Source: an uncultured Ruminococcus sp. (GTDB lineage: Bacteria > Bacillota > Clostridia > Oscillospirales > CAG-272). Taken from it: DNA of 64,000 nucleotides. A model generated the notes under the pieces. The model was not told the origin of the DNA, searched no databases, and worked only from the letters and a program-made list of their open reading frames with translations. Every line of letters starts with the position of its first letter. Positions within the stretch are counted from its first letter, which is position 1. The position numbers were made by a program, and so were the translations under genes. The stretch covers positions 28,807 to 92,806 of the forward strand of contig CAJKRH010000002.1 of the NCBI GenBank assembly GCA_905202255.1, read 5' to 3'. Below, in pieces: positions 32,198-41,376 of the stretch.

Positions 32198-32773
32198 ATG
32201 AAGGCTTTGCAGGATAAGATAATCAGCGAAGGCACTGTTATCTCAAGCGAGATACTAAAAGTCGGAAGCTTTCTGAATCAGCAGCTCGATATTGAGCTTA
32301 TTATGCAGATGGGCAAGGAGATTGCCTGTCTTTATTGCGCAGAAAATATAACAAAAATACTTACTATAGAAGCGTCGGGAATAGCGATAGCCGTGGCAGC
32401 AGCCTCGGAACTGCGCGTTCCCGTCGTTTTTGCTAAGAAGAGCCGCGCTTCAACCCAGACGGGTGCCGTGTATTCGAGCACGGTGCATTCCTTTACGCAC
32501 GGTAATACATATGACGCAATAGTAGCAAAGGAATATATTTCGGCTTCCGACAGACTTTTGCTTGTGGACGACTTCCTCGCACGCGGCGGCGCGCTTCACG
32601 GGCTCCTCGATATAGCGTCTCAGGCGGGGGCTACGGTCTGCGGCTGTGCCATAGCGATAGAAAAGGGATTTCAGGGCGGCGGTGACGAGCTTCGCCGTGC
32701 GGGTATCCGCATAGATTCGCTTGCAATAGTCGAGAGTATGAGTCCCGAGGGCGGTATAAAATTCCGCGACTGA
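32198..32773 (+). CDS. xpt: Xanthine phosphoribosyltransferase
   Basis: The 191-residue enzyme makes XMP from xanthine and PRPP in purine salvage. It shows KVGSFLNQQLD (N-terminal Xpt signature), ILTIEASGIAIA, RVPVVFAKK and the PRPP loop LLLVDDFLARGGAL. ATG 32198 follows GGAGG. Riboswitch control by guanine fits the family. The nucleoside importer genes start 57 bases downstream without a clear terminator between them, so they are probably one regulon. Confidence 0.96.
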   Translation: MKALQDKIISEGTVISSEILKVGSFLNQQLDIELIMQMGKEIACLYCAENITKILTIEASGIAIAVAAASELRVPVVFAKKSRASTQTGAVYSSTVHSFTHGNTYDAIVAKEYISASDRLLLVDDFLARGGALHGLLDIASQAGATVCGCAIAIEKGFQGGGDELRRAGIRIDSLAIVESMSPEGGIKFRD

Positions 32774-32830
32774 CAAAGAATTTACAGAGAGAAATCTCTT
32801 TAAATTATAAAAATTATTTGGAGGGCAAAC

Positions 32831-34033
32831 ATGTTTAAGAAAATTGTTTCCATCATTCTCTGCGTAGCCATGCTGGCTGCATTCGCGCTTGTCGCTTCTT
32901 CCTGCGGCAGCTCAAAAGATGATTTCAAGCTCGGTGTCATCCTTCTCCACGATGAGGATTCCACCTACGACCTCAACTTCATCAATGCAGTAAAAGATGC
33001 TCAGAAGCAGCTCGGTCTCAAGGATTCTCAGGTTATTTTCAAAAGAGGCATCCCCGAGGGCAACGAATGCTATGAAGCCGCCTGCGACCTCGTAGACGAG
33101 GGCTGTAAGGTTATCTTCGCCGATTCTTTCGGTCACGAGCCTTATATGATAAAGGCTGCCGAGAAGTTCCCCGAGGTTCAGTTCTGCCACGCTACGGGTA
33201 CAAAGGCACATACACAGGGTCTTAAGAATTATCACAACGCTTTCGCTTCCATCTATGAAGGCAGATTTCTTGCAGGCGTTGCCGCAGGCATGAAGCTTAA
33301 CGAGATGATTGAAGCCGGCACAATCACAGCCGACAAGGCTAAAATCGGCTATGTAGGCGCTTTTACATACGCTGAAGTTATCTCCGGTCTTACTTCTTTC
33401 TACCTCGGTGCAAAGTATGTTTGCCCCTCTGTTACAATGGATGTTCAGTTCACTGGCGAATGGTATGATGAGGGCAAGGAAAAAGCTGCCGCTCTTGCTC
33501 TTATGGATGCAGGTTGCGTTATCATAAGCCAGCACGCAGACTCCATGGGCGCTCCCTCCGCATGCGAGGACAGAAATGTTCCCAATATCTCCTACAACGG
33601 TTCTACTGAATCCGCTTGCCCCAACACATTCATCGTTTCTTCCAAGATTGACTGGGCTCCTTATGTTAAGTACATCTGCGAAAGCACTATGAACGGCACT
33701 GAAATCAAGGCTGACTGGTGCGGCGACCTCAAGACAGGTTCTGTTAAGCTTTCCGACCTCGGCAAGAAAGCTACAGCAGCAGGCACACAGGCTAAGATTG
33801 ACGAAGTAAAGGCTCTTCTCGAGTCCGGCAAGCTCCATGTTTTCGATACGGCTACATTTACCGTTGAGGGCAAGACACTTGATTCTTACCTTGCCGATGT
33901 TGACGATATGGGCGACTATGTAAAGGAAACAGAGGCTATAAAGGACGGTTACTTCCACGAGTCTGAATACCGTTCCGCTCCTTACTTCGATCTCAGAATC
34001 GACGGAATCACTTTCCTTAACGAAAAATATTGA
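32831..34033 (+). CDS. BMP family nucleoside-binding lipoprotein
   Basis: The 400-residue lipoprotein (lipobox-like ASSC at about 22-25) belongs to the basic membrane protein/PnrA family, the substrate-binding subunit of purine nucleoside ABC importers. FKLGVILLHDEDSTYDLNF, GCKVIFADSFGH and the GRFLAGVAAG segment match the family. Expression is likely under the guanine riboswitch. A hairpin after the gene probably keeps this binding protein more abundant than the membrane subunits. Confidence 0.92.
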   Translation: MFKKIVSIILCVAMLAAFALVASSCGSSKDDFKLGVILLHDEDSTYDLNFINAVKDAQKQLGLKDSQVIFKRGIPEGNECYEAACDLVDEGCKVIFADSFGHEPYMIKAAEKFPEVQFCHATGTKAHTQGLKNYHNAFASIYEGRFLAGVAAGMKLNEMIEAGTITADKAKIGYVGAFTYAEVISGLTSFYLGAKYVCPSVTMDVQFTGEWYDEGKEKAAALALMDAGCVIISQHADSMGAPSACEDRNVPNISYNGSTESACPNTFIVSSKIDWAPYVKYICESTMNGTEIKADWCGDLKTGSVKLSDLGKKATAAGTQAKIDEVKALLESGKLHVFDTATFTVEGKTLDSYLADVDDMGDYVKETEAIKDGYFHESEYRSAPYFDLRIDGITFLNEKY

Positions 34034-34052
34034 TTTTCATAAAAAACAGCAT

Positions 34053-34100
34053 AGAATGGGCGGAGAATAATATCTCCGTCCCATTCTGATTTTTCTTTTT
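34053..34100 (+). terminator. Intra-operon hairpin/attenuator after BMP gene
   Basis: AGAATGGGCGGAGA pairs with TCTCCGTCCCATTCT with one bulged base, followed by a T-rich run. It probably gives partial termination between the abundant binding protein and the transporter genes. Confidence 0.7.
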
Positions 34101-34133
34101 CAGATTTATATACGATTTATTGCGGAGGTTACT

Positions 34134-35894
34134 GTGAGCGATTCGGTTATTACGAAAGTCCCCGAAAATACGGCTCCGAAAAAAGAGGTTATTCTCGAAA
34201 TGAGAAACATAACCAAGACTTTCGGAAGCATTGTTGCAAACAAAAATGTTGACCTTACGGTTTATAAGGGTGAAATACTTGCCATTCTCGGAGAAAACGG
34301 ATGCGGCAAGACCACACTCATGAATATGATAGCGGGAATCTACTATCCCGACAGCGGTGAAATATGCATAGGCGGAGAGGAGGTCGTCATCAGCTCTCCG
34401 AAGGATGCATTTAAATATAAGATAGGTATGATACATCAGCATTTCAAGCTTGTCGATGTATTTACCGCGAGCGAGAACATAGTTCTCGGCATGGATGACG
34501 GAAAATACAATATCAAAGATGTAAACAACCGTGTGCTTGAAATAGCGAAGCGCTACGGATTCAATATAGACCCCAAAAAGAAGATACACGAGATGTCTGT
34601 TTCCGAAAAACAGACAGTAGAGATAATCAAGGTGCTTTATCGCGGCGCGGATATACTGATTCTCGATGAGCCTACGGCTGTTCTCACTCCGCAGGAAGCA
34701 GGCAGGCTTTTTGATGTTATCAGAAAGATGCGCGACGACGGTAAATCCATAATTATAATAACGCACAAGCTCCATGAGGTGCTTGCGATATCCGACAGAG
34801 TTGAGGTTCTGCGCAAGGGCGAGCACGTCGCCACGGTGAATACAAATGAAACCTCGGAATCCGAGCTTACCGAAATGATGGTAGGCAAAAAGATTTCACT
34901 CAATATCGAGCGCACGGAACCGAAAAACCGTGAGCTTCGCCTTGAGGTAAAGGGACTCTGCAGTAAAGACGAAGAGGGAATAGATATACTCAAAAATGTT
35001 TCCTTTGACGCTTATTCGGGCGAAATTCTCGGTATCGCCGGTATCGCCGGAAGCGGACAGAGAGAGCTTCTCGAAGCTATAGCCGGACTTCAGAATCTGG
35101 AGAGCGGGGATATCATCTTCCATAATCCGAAAAAAGACAAGCCAGTCACATTCTTCCACAAGGATATGCACAGAGTGAAGGAGCTTGCGCGCGAAGGAGC
35201 CTTCCACTATGAGGGCGGCGAAGCGGTAGACTTTAGCGGCATTGGCGATAAGAAGATAAAAGCGCTCGTAAACGACGGCAAGGTGCTTTTCAACGAGGAC
35301 GAGATAATAGACCTGCGCGATAAAACTCCCCTACAGATAAAGGAACTCGGCATACGCCTCTCGTTTGTTCCCGAGGACAGACTCGGCATGGGTCTTGTCG
35401 GAAATATGGACATCGTAGACAACATGATGCTCCGCAGCTACAGAAAAGGAAAATCGGTATTTGTAGACCGCAGCAAACCCGGAAACCTCGCAAATGAAAT
35501 CATAAACGAGCTCGGCGTTGTCACGCCGTCCGCGCATACACCCGTGCGCAGACTTTCCGGAGGTAATGTGCAGAAGGTGCTTGTCGGCAGAGAAATTGCC
35601 GCCGCGCCGAAGGTACTTATGGCGGCATATCCTGTCCGCGGACTTGATATAAATTCGTCTTATCTGATATATCATCTTCTCAATAAGCAAAAAGAAAGCG
35701 GAGTCACCGTTATATTTGTCGGAGAGGATCTCGATGTTCTCACGGAGCTTTGCGACAGAATTCTCGTTATCAACTCCGGCAAGGTGATGGACATCGTGGA
35801 CGGCAGAAAGGCTACAAAAGAAGAAATCGGTTTTCTCATGACCAAAACCGACGGTTCCGTAACCGAAAAGGAGGCTGTTTCAGATGACAAATAA
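34134..35894 (+). CDS. Nucleoside ABC transporter, double ATPase subunit (with insertion in NBD2)
   Basis: The 586-residue protein has two ABC domains, as in RbsA/BMP-type importers. NBD1 has GENGCGKTT, VSEKQTVEI and ILDEPTAVLTP. NBD2 has the usual degenerate P-loop GIAGSGQREL, LSGGNVQKVLVGREI and AYPVRGLD. Between the NBD2 P-loop and VPEDRLGMG there are about 65 extra residues rich in Lys/Asp/His, absent from the normal 500-510-residue subunit. The start is GTG 34134 after GGAGG. It overlaps the permease by 11 bases. Confidence 0.93.
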   Translation: MSDSVITKVPENTAPKKEVILEMRNITKTFGSIVANKNVDLTVYKGEILAILGENGCGKTTLMNMIAGIYYPDSGEICIGGEEVVISSPKDAFKYKIGMIHQHFKLVDVFTASENIVLGMDDGKYNIKDVNNRVLEIAKRYGFNIDPKKKIHEMSVSEKQTVEIIKVLYRGADILILDEPTAVLTPQEAGRLFDVIRKMRDDGKSIIIITHKLHEVLAISDRVEVLRKGEHVATVNTNETSESELTEMMVGKKISLNIERTEPKNRELRLEVKGLCSKDEEGIDILKNVSFDAYSGEILGIAGIAGSGQRELLEAIAGLQNLESGDIIFHNPKKDKPVTFFHKDMHRVKELAREGAFHYEGGEAVDFSGIGDKKIKALVNDGKVLFNEDEIIDLRDKTPLQIKELGIRLSFVPEDRLGMGLVGNMDIVDNMMLRSYRKGKSVFVDRSKPGNLANEIINELGVVTPSAHTPVRRLSGGNVQKVLVGREIAAAPKVLMAAYPVRGLDINSSYLIYHLLNKQKESGVTVIFVGEDLDVLTELCDRILVINSGKVMDIVDGRKATKEEIGFLMTKTDGSVTEKEAVSDDK

Positions 35895-36978
35895 TGAAAA
35901 CAAAGTAAAAGAGCCGCTTTTTCACATAACAAAGCGTGCCGCCATGCCTTGGAAAAAGGCATGGGGAATAAGGCTTATTGCTATATTTGCATCGCTTATT
36001 TTCTGCGGTCTGCTCTCTCTTATCGTCATAGGCGCAAATCCGATTGATTTTTATTCAGCTCTTCTCAAGGGCTCCCTCGGTTCTACGCGTAAAATCTGGA
36101 AATTTGTAAAAGACGCTTCGGTTCTTCTTTGCATTTCGCTTGCCGTAACGCCCGCTTTCAGAATGAAATTCTGGAATACCGGCGCAGAGGGGCAGACGCT
36201 TATGGGCGCTCTTGCGACAGCCGCCTGCATGTTCTATCTCGGCGGTAAGATTCCGGATTCGCTCCTAATCGTAATCATGCTCGCGGCGGCTTTGCTCGCA
36301 GGCGGCATATGGGGCACCATACCTGCCATATTCAAGGCAATCTGGGGCACAAACGAAACTCTCTTTACACTCATGATGAACTATGTGGCTACATGTCTTG
36401 TTTCTTTCTGCCTTATCGTATGGACCCCGAACGGCTCAAGCTCGCTCGGCATACTTCCTTTCGGACACCTGCCCTCTATCGGAAACGAATATCTGCTTAT
36501 CATACTCATTACCGTTGCGCTGACAATAGGAATGTATGTCTATCTCTGCTACAGCAAGCACGGATATGAGATATCGGTTGTCGGCGAAAGCTTCAAGACA
36601 GCTTGCTACATAGGAATCGATGTCAAAAAGGTCATCATCCGCACAATGATAGTTTCGGGCGTGCTCTGCGGTCTCGCAGGCTTCCTCATAGTCGGCGGAC
36701 TTGACCACTCCGTTACAACGGAAACGGTCGGCGGCAGAGGCTTTACCGCGATAATGGTATCATGGCTCGCGAAGTTCAATCCCGCTATAATGGCGCTGAC
36801 CTCGCTTTTTATCGTATTTCTCAGTCAGGGTGCGGCGCAGGTTTCGCAGAATTTCGATATCAGCCCCGCTTTCCCCGATATGATAACTGGTATCATCCTT
36901 TTCTTCATCATCGGATGCGAATTTTTCATTGATTATAAGGTAAACTTCCGCTCTCGCAAAAAGGGAGGTGAGCAGTAA
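35884..36978 (+). CDS. Nucleoside ABC transporter permease 1
   Basis: The 364-residue BPD_transp_2-type permease has about nine membrane helices, with MKFWNTGAEGQTLMGALAT and LMMNYVATCLVSF marking the BMP-importer YufP-like class. It pairs with the next gene, whose ATG overlaps its stop by one base, and with the double ATPase to make a purine nucleoside importer. Confidence 0.93.
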   Translation: MTNNENKVKEPLFHITKRAAMPWKKAWGIRLIAIFASLIFCGLLSLIVIGANPIDFYSALLKGSLGSTRKIWKFVKDASVLLCISLAVTPAFRMKFWNTGAEGQTLMGALATAACMFYLGGKIPDSLLIVIMLAAALLAGGIWGTIPAIFKAIWGTNETLFTLMMNYVATCLVSFCLIVWTPNGSSSLGILPFGHLPSIGNEYLLIILITVALTIGMYVYLCYSKHGYEISVVGESFKTACYIGIDVKKVIIRTMIVSGVLCGLAGFLIVGGLDHSVTTETVGGRGFTAIMVSWLAKFNPAIMALTSLFIVFLSQGAAQVSQNFDISPAFPDMITGIILFFIIGCEFFIDYKVNFRSRKKGGEQ

Positions 36979-37946
36979 TGGATAAGCTTATAAATTATCT
37001 TCTCAGCGCTATCCCGCTCGGTATGACATTTCTTTACGGCTCCACAGGCGAAATCATCACGGAAAAGGCAGGTCATCTGAATCTTGGTATCCCCGGCATA
37101 ATGTGCGTCGGTGCCGCAGGCGGTTGCCTTGCGCTCCAGCTCATGTCCGTAAATGCGGCTCTCCCGGGTGTGCTTGTCGTTATCATAGCACTGCTCGCAT
37201 CTTTTCTCTGCGCCGCAATGATGGGGCTTATCTACAGCTTCCTTACCGTTTCGCTCCATGCCAATCAGAATGTTACGGGTCTCGCGCTTACAACATTCGG
37301 CGTGGGCACAATGAAATTCATCATGTCCAAGATAACCGTAATGGCTGCCGAAACGGAAACGAGATATCTCTATGCGATAAAATATTTCCGTTTTCCTTTT
37401 GCAGAAAGCACAACGCTCAAATACTGCGGTATAATGGTATTTCTTGCGATAGCCATCGCTATCGTCACATCTTATGTGCTGAACAGAACAAGAGTCGGTC
37501 TGCATCTGCGCGCCGTGGGTGAAAATCCCGCAACTGCCGATGCGATGGGCATAAATGTCACGGCGTATAAATATGTTGCCACGCTCATAGGAAGCGGTAT
37601 AGCAGGTCTCGGCGGTCTTTTCTATGTAATGGACTATGCAGGCTCGCAGGAAGCTTATCTCGGTATTTCCGCGCTCGGCTGGCTTTCCATCGCGCTCGTT
37701 ATATTCACGCTCTGGAAGCCTGTGGTGAGCATTTTCGGCTCGGCGCTTTTCGGCATGCTTTATGTTGCGGGAGCCTATATCCCGAGTATAAAAGCGCTCC
37801 ATGTCAGTATGAAAGCTACGCCTATACTCGATATGCTTCCTTATATAGTGACGATAATCGTTCTTGTAATCACAAGTGCCACCAAAAAGAAAGAAAATCA
37901 GCCGCCTGCCGCTCTCGGTACGAATTATTACAGAGAGGACAGATAA
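36978..37946 (+). CDS. Nucleoside ABC transporter permease 2
   Basis: The 322-residue YufQ-like permease has about eight membrane helices. FLYGSTGEIITEKAGHLNLGIPG is the N-terminal signature (shown here as separate short parts: GEIITEKAG, HLNLGIPG), followed by RAVGENPATADAMGI and KYVATLIGSGIAGLGG. It is the last gene of the guanine-riboswitch operon and is followed by a terminator. Confidence 0.92.
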   Translation: MDKLINYLLSAIPLGMTFLYGSTGEIITEKAGHLNLGIPGIMCVGAAGGCLALQLMSVNAALPGVLVVIIALLASFLCAAMMGLIYSFLTVSLHANQNVTGLALTTFGVGTMKFIMSKITVMAAETETRYLYAIKYFRFPFAESTTLKYCGIMVFLAIAIAIVTSYVLNRTRVGLHLRAVGENPATADAMGINVTAYKYVATLIGSGIAGLGGLFYVMDYAGSQEAYLGISALGWLSIALVIFTLWKPVVSIFGSALFGMLYVAGAYIPSIKALHVSMKATPILDMLPYIVTIIVLVITSATKKKENQPPAALGTNYYREDR

Positions 37947-37961
37947 GGCTTCGGCGTAAAT

Positions 37962-38000
37962 AAAAATAAGGGAATCCGCTCTTGGATTCCCTTATTTTTA
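37962..38000. terminator. Bidirectional terminator between nucleoside importer and spo0A
   Basis: AAAAATAAGGGAATCC and GGATTCCCTTATTTTT form a perfect 16-bp stem between convergent genes. Confidence 0.93.
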
Positions 38001-38009
38001 TGGTGTTTT

Positions 38010-38807
38010 TTATGAAATTCTGTTTTTGAGGCGCAGATTGTCCGAAATCATGGCGATAAATTCGCTGTTTGTGGGCTTTCCGCGTTCGTTCTGTATCGTA
38101 TAGCCGAAGTATGAATTGAGCACATCGAGGTCGCCTCTGTCCCATGCGACTTCTATCGCATGGCGGATGGCGCGCTCTACGCGCGACGATGTTGTTTCAT
38201 AAGTCTTGGCAACGGAGGGATACAGAATTTTTGTGACAGAGTTTATCAGATTATTGTTTTCCACGGTCATTATTATGGCTGTGCGCAGATACTGATAGCC
38301 CTTTATATGTGCGGGAACGCCGATTTTATGCAGGATTTTTGTCACCTGTGTTTCAAGGTCGGCGTCATCGTCGCTTCCCGAGCCTGTGCGCATGCTCGAA
38401 AGCGGTATTTTGAAGTTATTCTGCCTGTTTCTGTAGATACGCATGATTCTGTCAAAGAGAGTTGCATATTCCACGGGCTTCTGCATGCAGAATGTTGCGC
38501 CAGCCTCGCTTGCCTCAAGGAAGAGGTTGGGATTTGAGCAGTACGATAGCGCGATAAAATCGGGCGCCTGAAGCGGATTCGGGAAGAGAAGCTTCGATTT
38601 CTTTATAATCTGAATGGGATCGCCCTTAGGGAGCCATATATCAATAAAGACGATATCCGGCGTAGTACGCTTTATTTTCGTCAGTATATCCGAGCCGTCG
38701 GATGCCTCCTCGACTATTTCCATGCCGGCGCGCGTCAGGTTCTCCCTGAGATTCATGCGGAATTCGACATTTTCATCTGCGATAAGTATTCTTACTTTTT
38801 GTTCCAT
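38010..38807 (-). CDS. spo0A: Stage 0 sporulation master regulator Spo0A
   Basis: Spo0A is the response regulator that commits cells to sporulation. The 265-residue protein has a receiver domain with acid pocket Asp11/Glu12 (ILIADENVEF), phospho-acceptor Asp56 (FIDIWLPKGD) and conserved Lys (MQKPVEY). Its C-terminal SpoA DNA-binding domain includes IGVPAHIKGYQYLRTAI and SSRVERAIRHAIEVAW. ATG 38807 is preferred because GGAG lies 9 bases upstream; an ATG 15 bases earlier lacks a site. The usual neighbour spoIVB is not adjacent. The promoter has an unusual inverted repeat. Confidence 0.95.
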   Translation of the reverse strand: MEQKVRILIADENVEFRMNLRENLTRAGMEIVEEASDGSDILTKIKRTTPDIVFIDIWLPKGDPIQIIKKSKLLFPNPLQAPDFIALSYCSNPNLFLEASEAGATFCMQKPVEYATLFDRIMRIYRNRQNNFKIPLSSMRTGSGSDDDADLETQVTKILHKIGVPAHIKGYQYLRTAIIMTVENNNLINSVTKILYPSVAKTYETTSSRVERAIRHAIEVAWDRGDLDVLNSYFGYTIQNERGKPTNSEFIAMISDNLRLKNRIS

Positions 38808-38854
38808 GTTATTTTTCTCCATTTCTTTGTTTTAGTGCCGGATTTTTGACTTAC

Positions 38855-38920
38855 CAAAATTTTCCAACAACATACTACCATATTTTGGGAATTTTTGCAA
38901 TAGCAAGTTGGAAAATTTTG
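38855..38920 (-). promoter_or_regulatory. spo0A promoter enclosed by 14-bp inverted repeats
   Basis: On the minus strand a promoter TTGCAA-17-TAGTAT (38895-38900, 38872-38877) lies between exact inverted arms: CAAAATTTTCCAAC at 38907-38920 upstream of the -35 and GTTGGAAAATTTTG at 38855-38868 over the start site. TTTTGTCAAC at the outer edge resembles a 0A box (TTTTGTCGAA) with two mismatches. Confidence 0.6.
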
Positions 38921-39056
38921 TCAACAAATTTGAAGAGCGATTTTTGTTTACCTTGCCAAAATCGTTTTTCAATAATCGTCAAATAAGAACAAAAGGGAAT
39001 ATTAAAAACGGCGAATATTCGGGATTTAAACCGCGATAGAGCGAATTTGCGTGAAT

Positions 39057-39533
39057 TTACTTGCAAAGAAGGCAGACGGCGTGACACGATATGCCTTCCT
39101 CTTTTCCCGTAAAACCAAGATGTTCTTCGGTAGTTCCTTTGATATTTACAGAATCGATATCGATTTCGAGCGCATCCGATATGTTTTTTCTCATTATGTC
39201 GGTGTATGGCGATATTTTTGGCTTCTGCGCTATCAGCGTGACATCCACATTGCAGACTCTATAGCCGAGTGCCGATATCTTTTTATATACCTCGCCGAGC
39301 AGGATAAGACTCGATATTCCTTTATATTTATCGTCGGTATCGGGAAAGTGCTTTCCTATATCGCCGAGCGCAGCCGCACCGAGCAGTGCGTCGCATACGG
39401 CATGGAGCAGAACATCGGCATCGGAATGCCCGAGAAGCCCTGTTTTATGCGGTATTTCGACCCCGCCGAGAAAAAGCTTTCTTCCCTCTGTGAGCCTGTG
39501 GACATCATATCCGTGACCTATGCGGAAATTCAT
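39057..39533 (-). CDS. ispF: 2-C-methyl-D-erythritol 2,4-cyclodiphosphate synthase
   Basis: IspF forms the cyclic diphosphate in the MEP isoprenoid pathway. The 158-residue protein has IGHGYDVHRL (zinc ligands), LLGHSDADVLLHAVCDAL, GDIGKHFPDTD and the TTEEHLGFTGKEEGI C-terminal motif. ATG 39533 overlaps the ispD stop by 4 bases, with GGGAGG 8 bases upstream. A GTG nine bases earlier is possible but less likely. Confidence 0.96.
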   Translation of the reverse strand: MNFRIGHGYDVHRLTEGRKLFLGGVEIPHKTGLLGHSDADVLLHAVCDALLGAAALGDIGKHFPDTDDKYKGISSLILLGEVYKKISALGYRVCNVDVTLIAQKPKISPYTDIMRKNISDALEIDIDSVNIKGTTEEHLGFTGKEEGISCHAVCLLCK

Positions 39534-40285
39534 TTCTCGCACCTCCCGTTCAGCACGCCGAGCACCTCGCGGATATCGGCCGGCGTTGTTATCTTGATAT
39601 TGTCGGAGCCTGTTTCAATGCAGTAGACATTGAAGCCGGCGTGCTCTGCCATCATAGCGTCGTCCGTGATTGCCGCCCCCTTGCTTTTGCAGTTTTTCAG
39701 CGAAACAAAATAAATGCTTTTCTTGAAAACCTGCGGCGTCTGCGCGCGCCATATTTTGCTTCTGTCGAGCGTACCCGTGATTTTTCCGTCCTCGTCGGCT
39801 TTTTTCATGGTGTCCGTCGCCTTTGTTGCCGCTATTGCCGCGCCTTTTTCGAATGCCGCTTTTACCACGGCTGATATTTTTTCGGGAGTTATGAGGCAGC
39901 GCGCACCGTCGTGAATAGCCACGAAATCGGCATTCTTCGATACGGCGGAAAAGCCGTTTTCCGCCGAACGGGCGCGGGTATTTCCGCCGAGAACGACGCG
40001 CGAAATCTTTGTGAGTCCGTATTCGTTTTTGAATTCTTCATTGTAGTAGGGAAGTTCCGCTTCGTTTGTTACGACAATGATTTCGTCTATGAGTTCGCAT
40101 TCCTGAAAGGCGCAGAGCGTATGCGCGATGACGCTTTTGCCGCTGAGCTCTATCATCTGCTTCGAAATGCCTTGCATCCTTGCACTAAGACCTGCCGCGA
40201 GTATTACCGCAGAGGTAAAGGGACACTCTCTTTTGTGCGTCAGAATATTCATGGCATCGCTTATTTTTTTGAGTATATTTTTCAT
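39530..40285 (-). CDS. ispD: 2-C-methyl-D-erythritol 4-phosphate cytidylyltransferase
   Basis: IspD couples MEP to CTP, the step before IspE in isoprenoid synthesis. The 251-residue protein has the nucleotide-binding AVILAAGLSARM, the VAIHDGARCLI metal site, KATDTMKKAD, WRAQTPQVF and KITTPADI. The start with GGAGG at 40285 gives about 24 residues before the core; an internal ATG 33 bases later is an alternative. ispD-ispF form a two-gene operon. Confidence 0.95.
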   Translation of the reverse strand: MKNILKKISDAMNILTHKRECPFTSAVILAAGLSARMQGISKQMIELSGKSVIAHTLCAFQECELIDEIIVVTNEAELPYYNEEFKNEYGLTKISRVVLGGNTRARSAENGFSAVSKNADFVAIHDGARCLITPEKISAVVKAAFEKGAAIAATKATDTMKKADEDGKITGTLDRSKIWRAQTPQVFKKSIYFVSLKNCKSKGAAITDDAMMAEHAGFNVYCIETGSDNIKITTPADIREVLGVLNGRCEK

Positions 40286-40483
40286 TATGACCTCCGATAG
40301 GTACAGCCGATAACCGTAAAATCGGCTTGACGATAACTATTTTACCATAAAAACGGTAGTTTGTCATTGATAAAAGTAAAAAAAATGGAAATTTTATAAA
40401 AAATTTTCAAAAATCTATTTATTTATACCGAAAAGTATATTATAATATAGAGACAAGATTATTCTTTTAGGAGCGAAAAGAAG

Positions 40484-41350
40484 TTGGAATTACTGAATTA
40501 TATTGCAGAGCAGTTTTTGGCAATAAAGCTTATTGATATTCTGGATATCGCCGTAGTGTCGATACTCATTTACTATATAATAAAATTCATCCGTGACAGA
40601 CGCGCGAGCAAGTTGGCGCTCGGCGTTCTCATGGTTCTTATCGTCGTGCTTATAAGCGATATACTCGATATGCGCGCGCTGAAATTTCTGCTGTCCAATA
40701 TAGTACAGGTCGGTCTTATTTCGCTTATCATCATATTCCAGCCCGAGCTTCGTTCCGCTCTTGAAAAGATGGGCGGAAGCCCTTTCCGCTCGATAAAGAA
40801 TGCGGGCGAAACGAAATCCTCGCAGTCAAAGCATACCGCCATAAACAATATCTGTGAGGCGGCAAGCGAGCTTTCCAAAGAATATACCGGTGCGCTGATT
40901 GTTATAGAGCGTTCGACTCCTCTCGGCGATATCATAAAGACAGGAACTATCGTGAATGCCGATGTCACGGTCCCGCTTCTCCGCAACATATTTTATAATA
41001 AAGCGCCCCTGCATGACGGTGCCGTGGTTATCAAAAACGGCAGAATATATGCTGCCGGTTGTTTTCTGCCGATGTCCACAAACGATGACATAATCAAGGA
41101 TCTCGGCACGCGCCACCGCTCCGCTATAGGCATGAGCGAAAACAGCGATGCCGTTATTGTTGTCGTTTCCGAGGAGACGGGAACGATATCGATAGCCGTA
41201 GACGGTCAGCTCAAGCGAAATTACGACCTCGGTACGCTGAAAACAGAGCTTTCGGCTCTCCTCGGCGACGAGCCTCATACAAAAGAGCACAAAGGCGAAA
41301 AGCATTCTCATGAAATTCATGAAGATGAGCAGAAGCAGGAGCAGAAATAA
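40484..41350 (+). CDS. cdaA: Diadenylate cyclase CdaA
   Basis: CdaA makes c-di-AMP, the messenger that controls potassium and osmolyte transport and cell-wall stress responses. The 288-residue protein has three N-terminal membrane helices (about 15-90) and a DAC domain with DGA (about 178-180) and RHR (about 210-212), the catalytic motifs. The C-terminus is a His/Glu/Lys-rich tail. The start is TTG 40484 after AGGAG, and TATAAT at 40441 marks the probable promoter. cdaR follows, but glmM, the usual third gene, does not. Confidence 0.95.
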   Translation: MELLNYIAEQFLAIKLIDILDIAVVSILIYYIIKFIRDRRASKLALGVLMVLIVVLISDILDMRALKFLLSNIVQVGLISLIIIFQPELRSALEKMGGSPFRSIKNAGETKSSQSKHTAINNICEAASELSKEYTGALIVIERSTPLGDIIKTGTIVNADVTVPLLRNIFYNKAPLHDGAVVIKNGRIYAAGCFLPMSTNDDIIKDLGTRHRSAIGMSENSDAVIVVVSEETGTISIAVDGQLKRNYDLGTLKTELSALLGDEPHTKEHKGEKHSHEIHEDEQKQEQK

Positions 41351-41376
41351 TCACAGGCGGAAGGGAGCTTAGCAAA

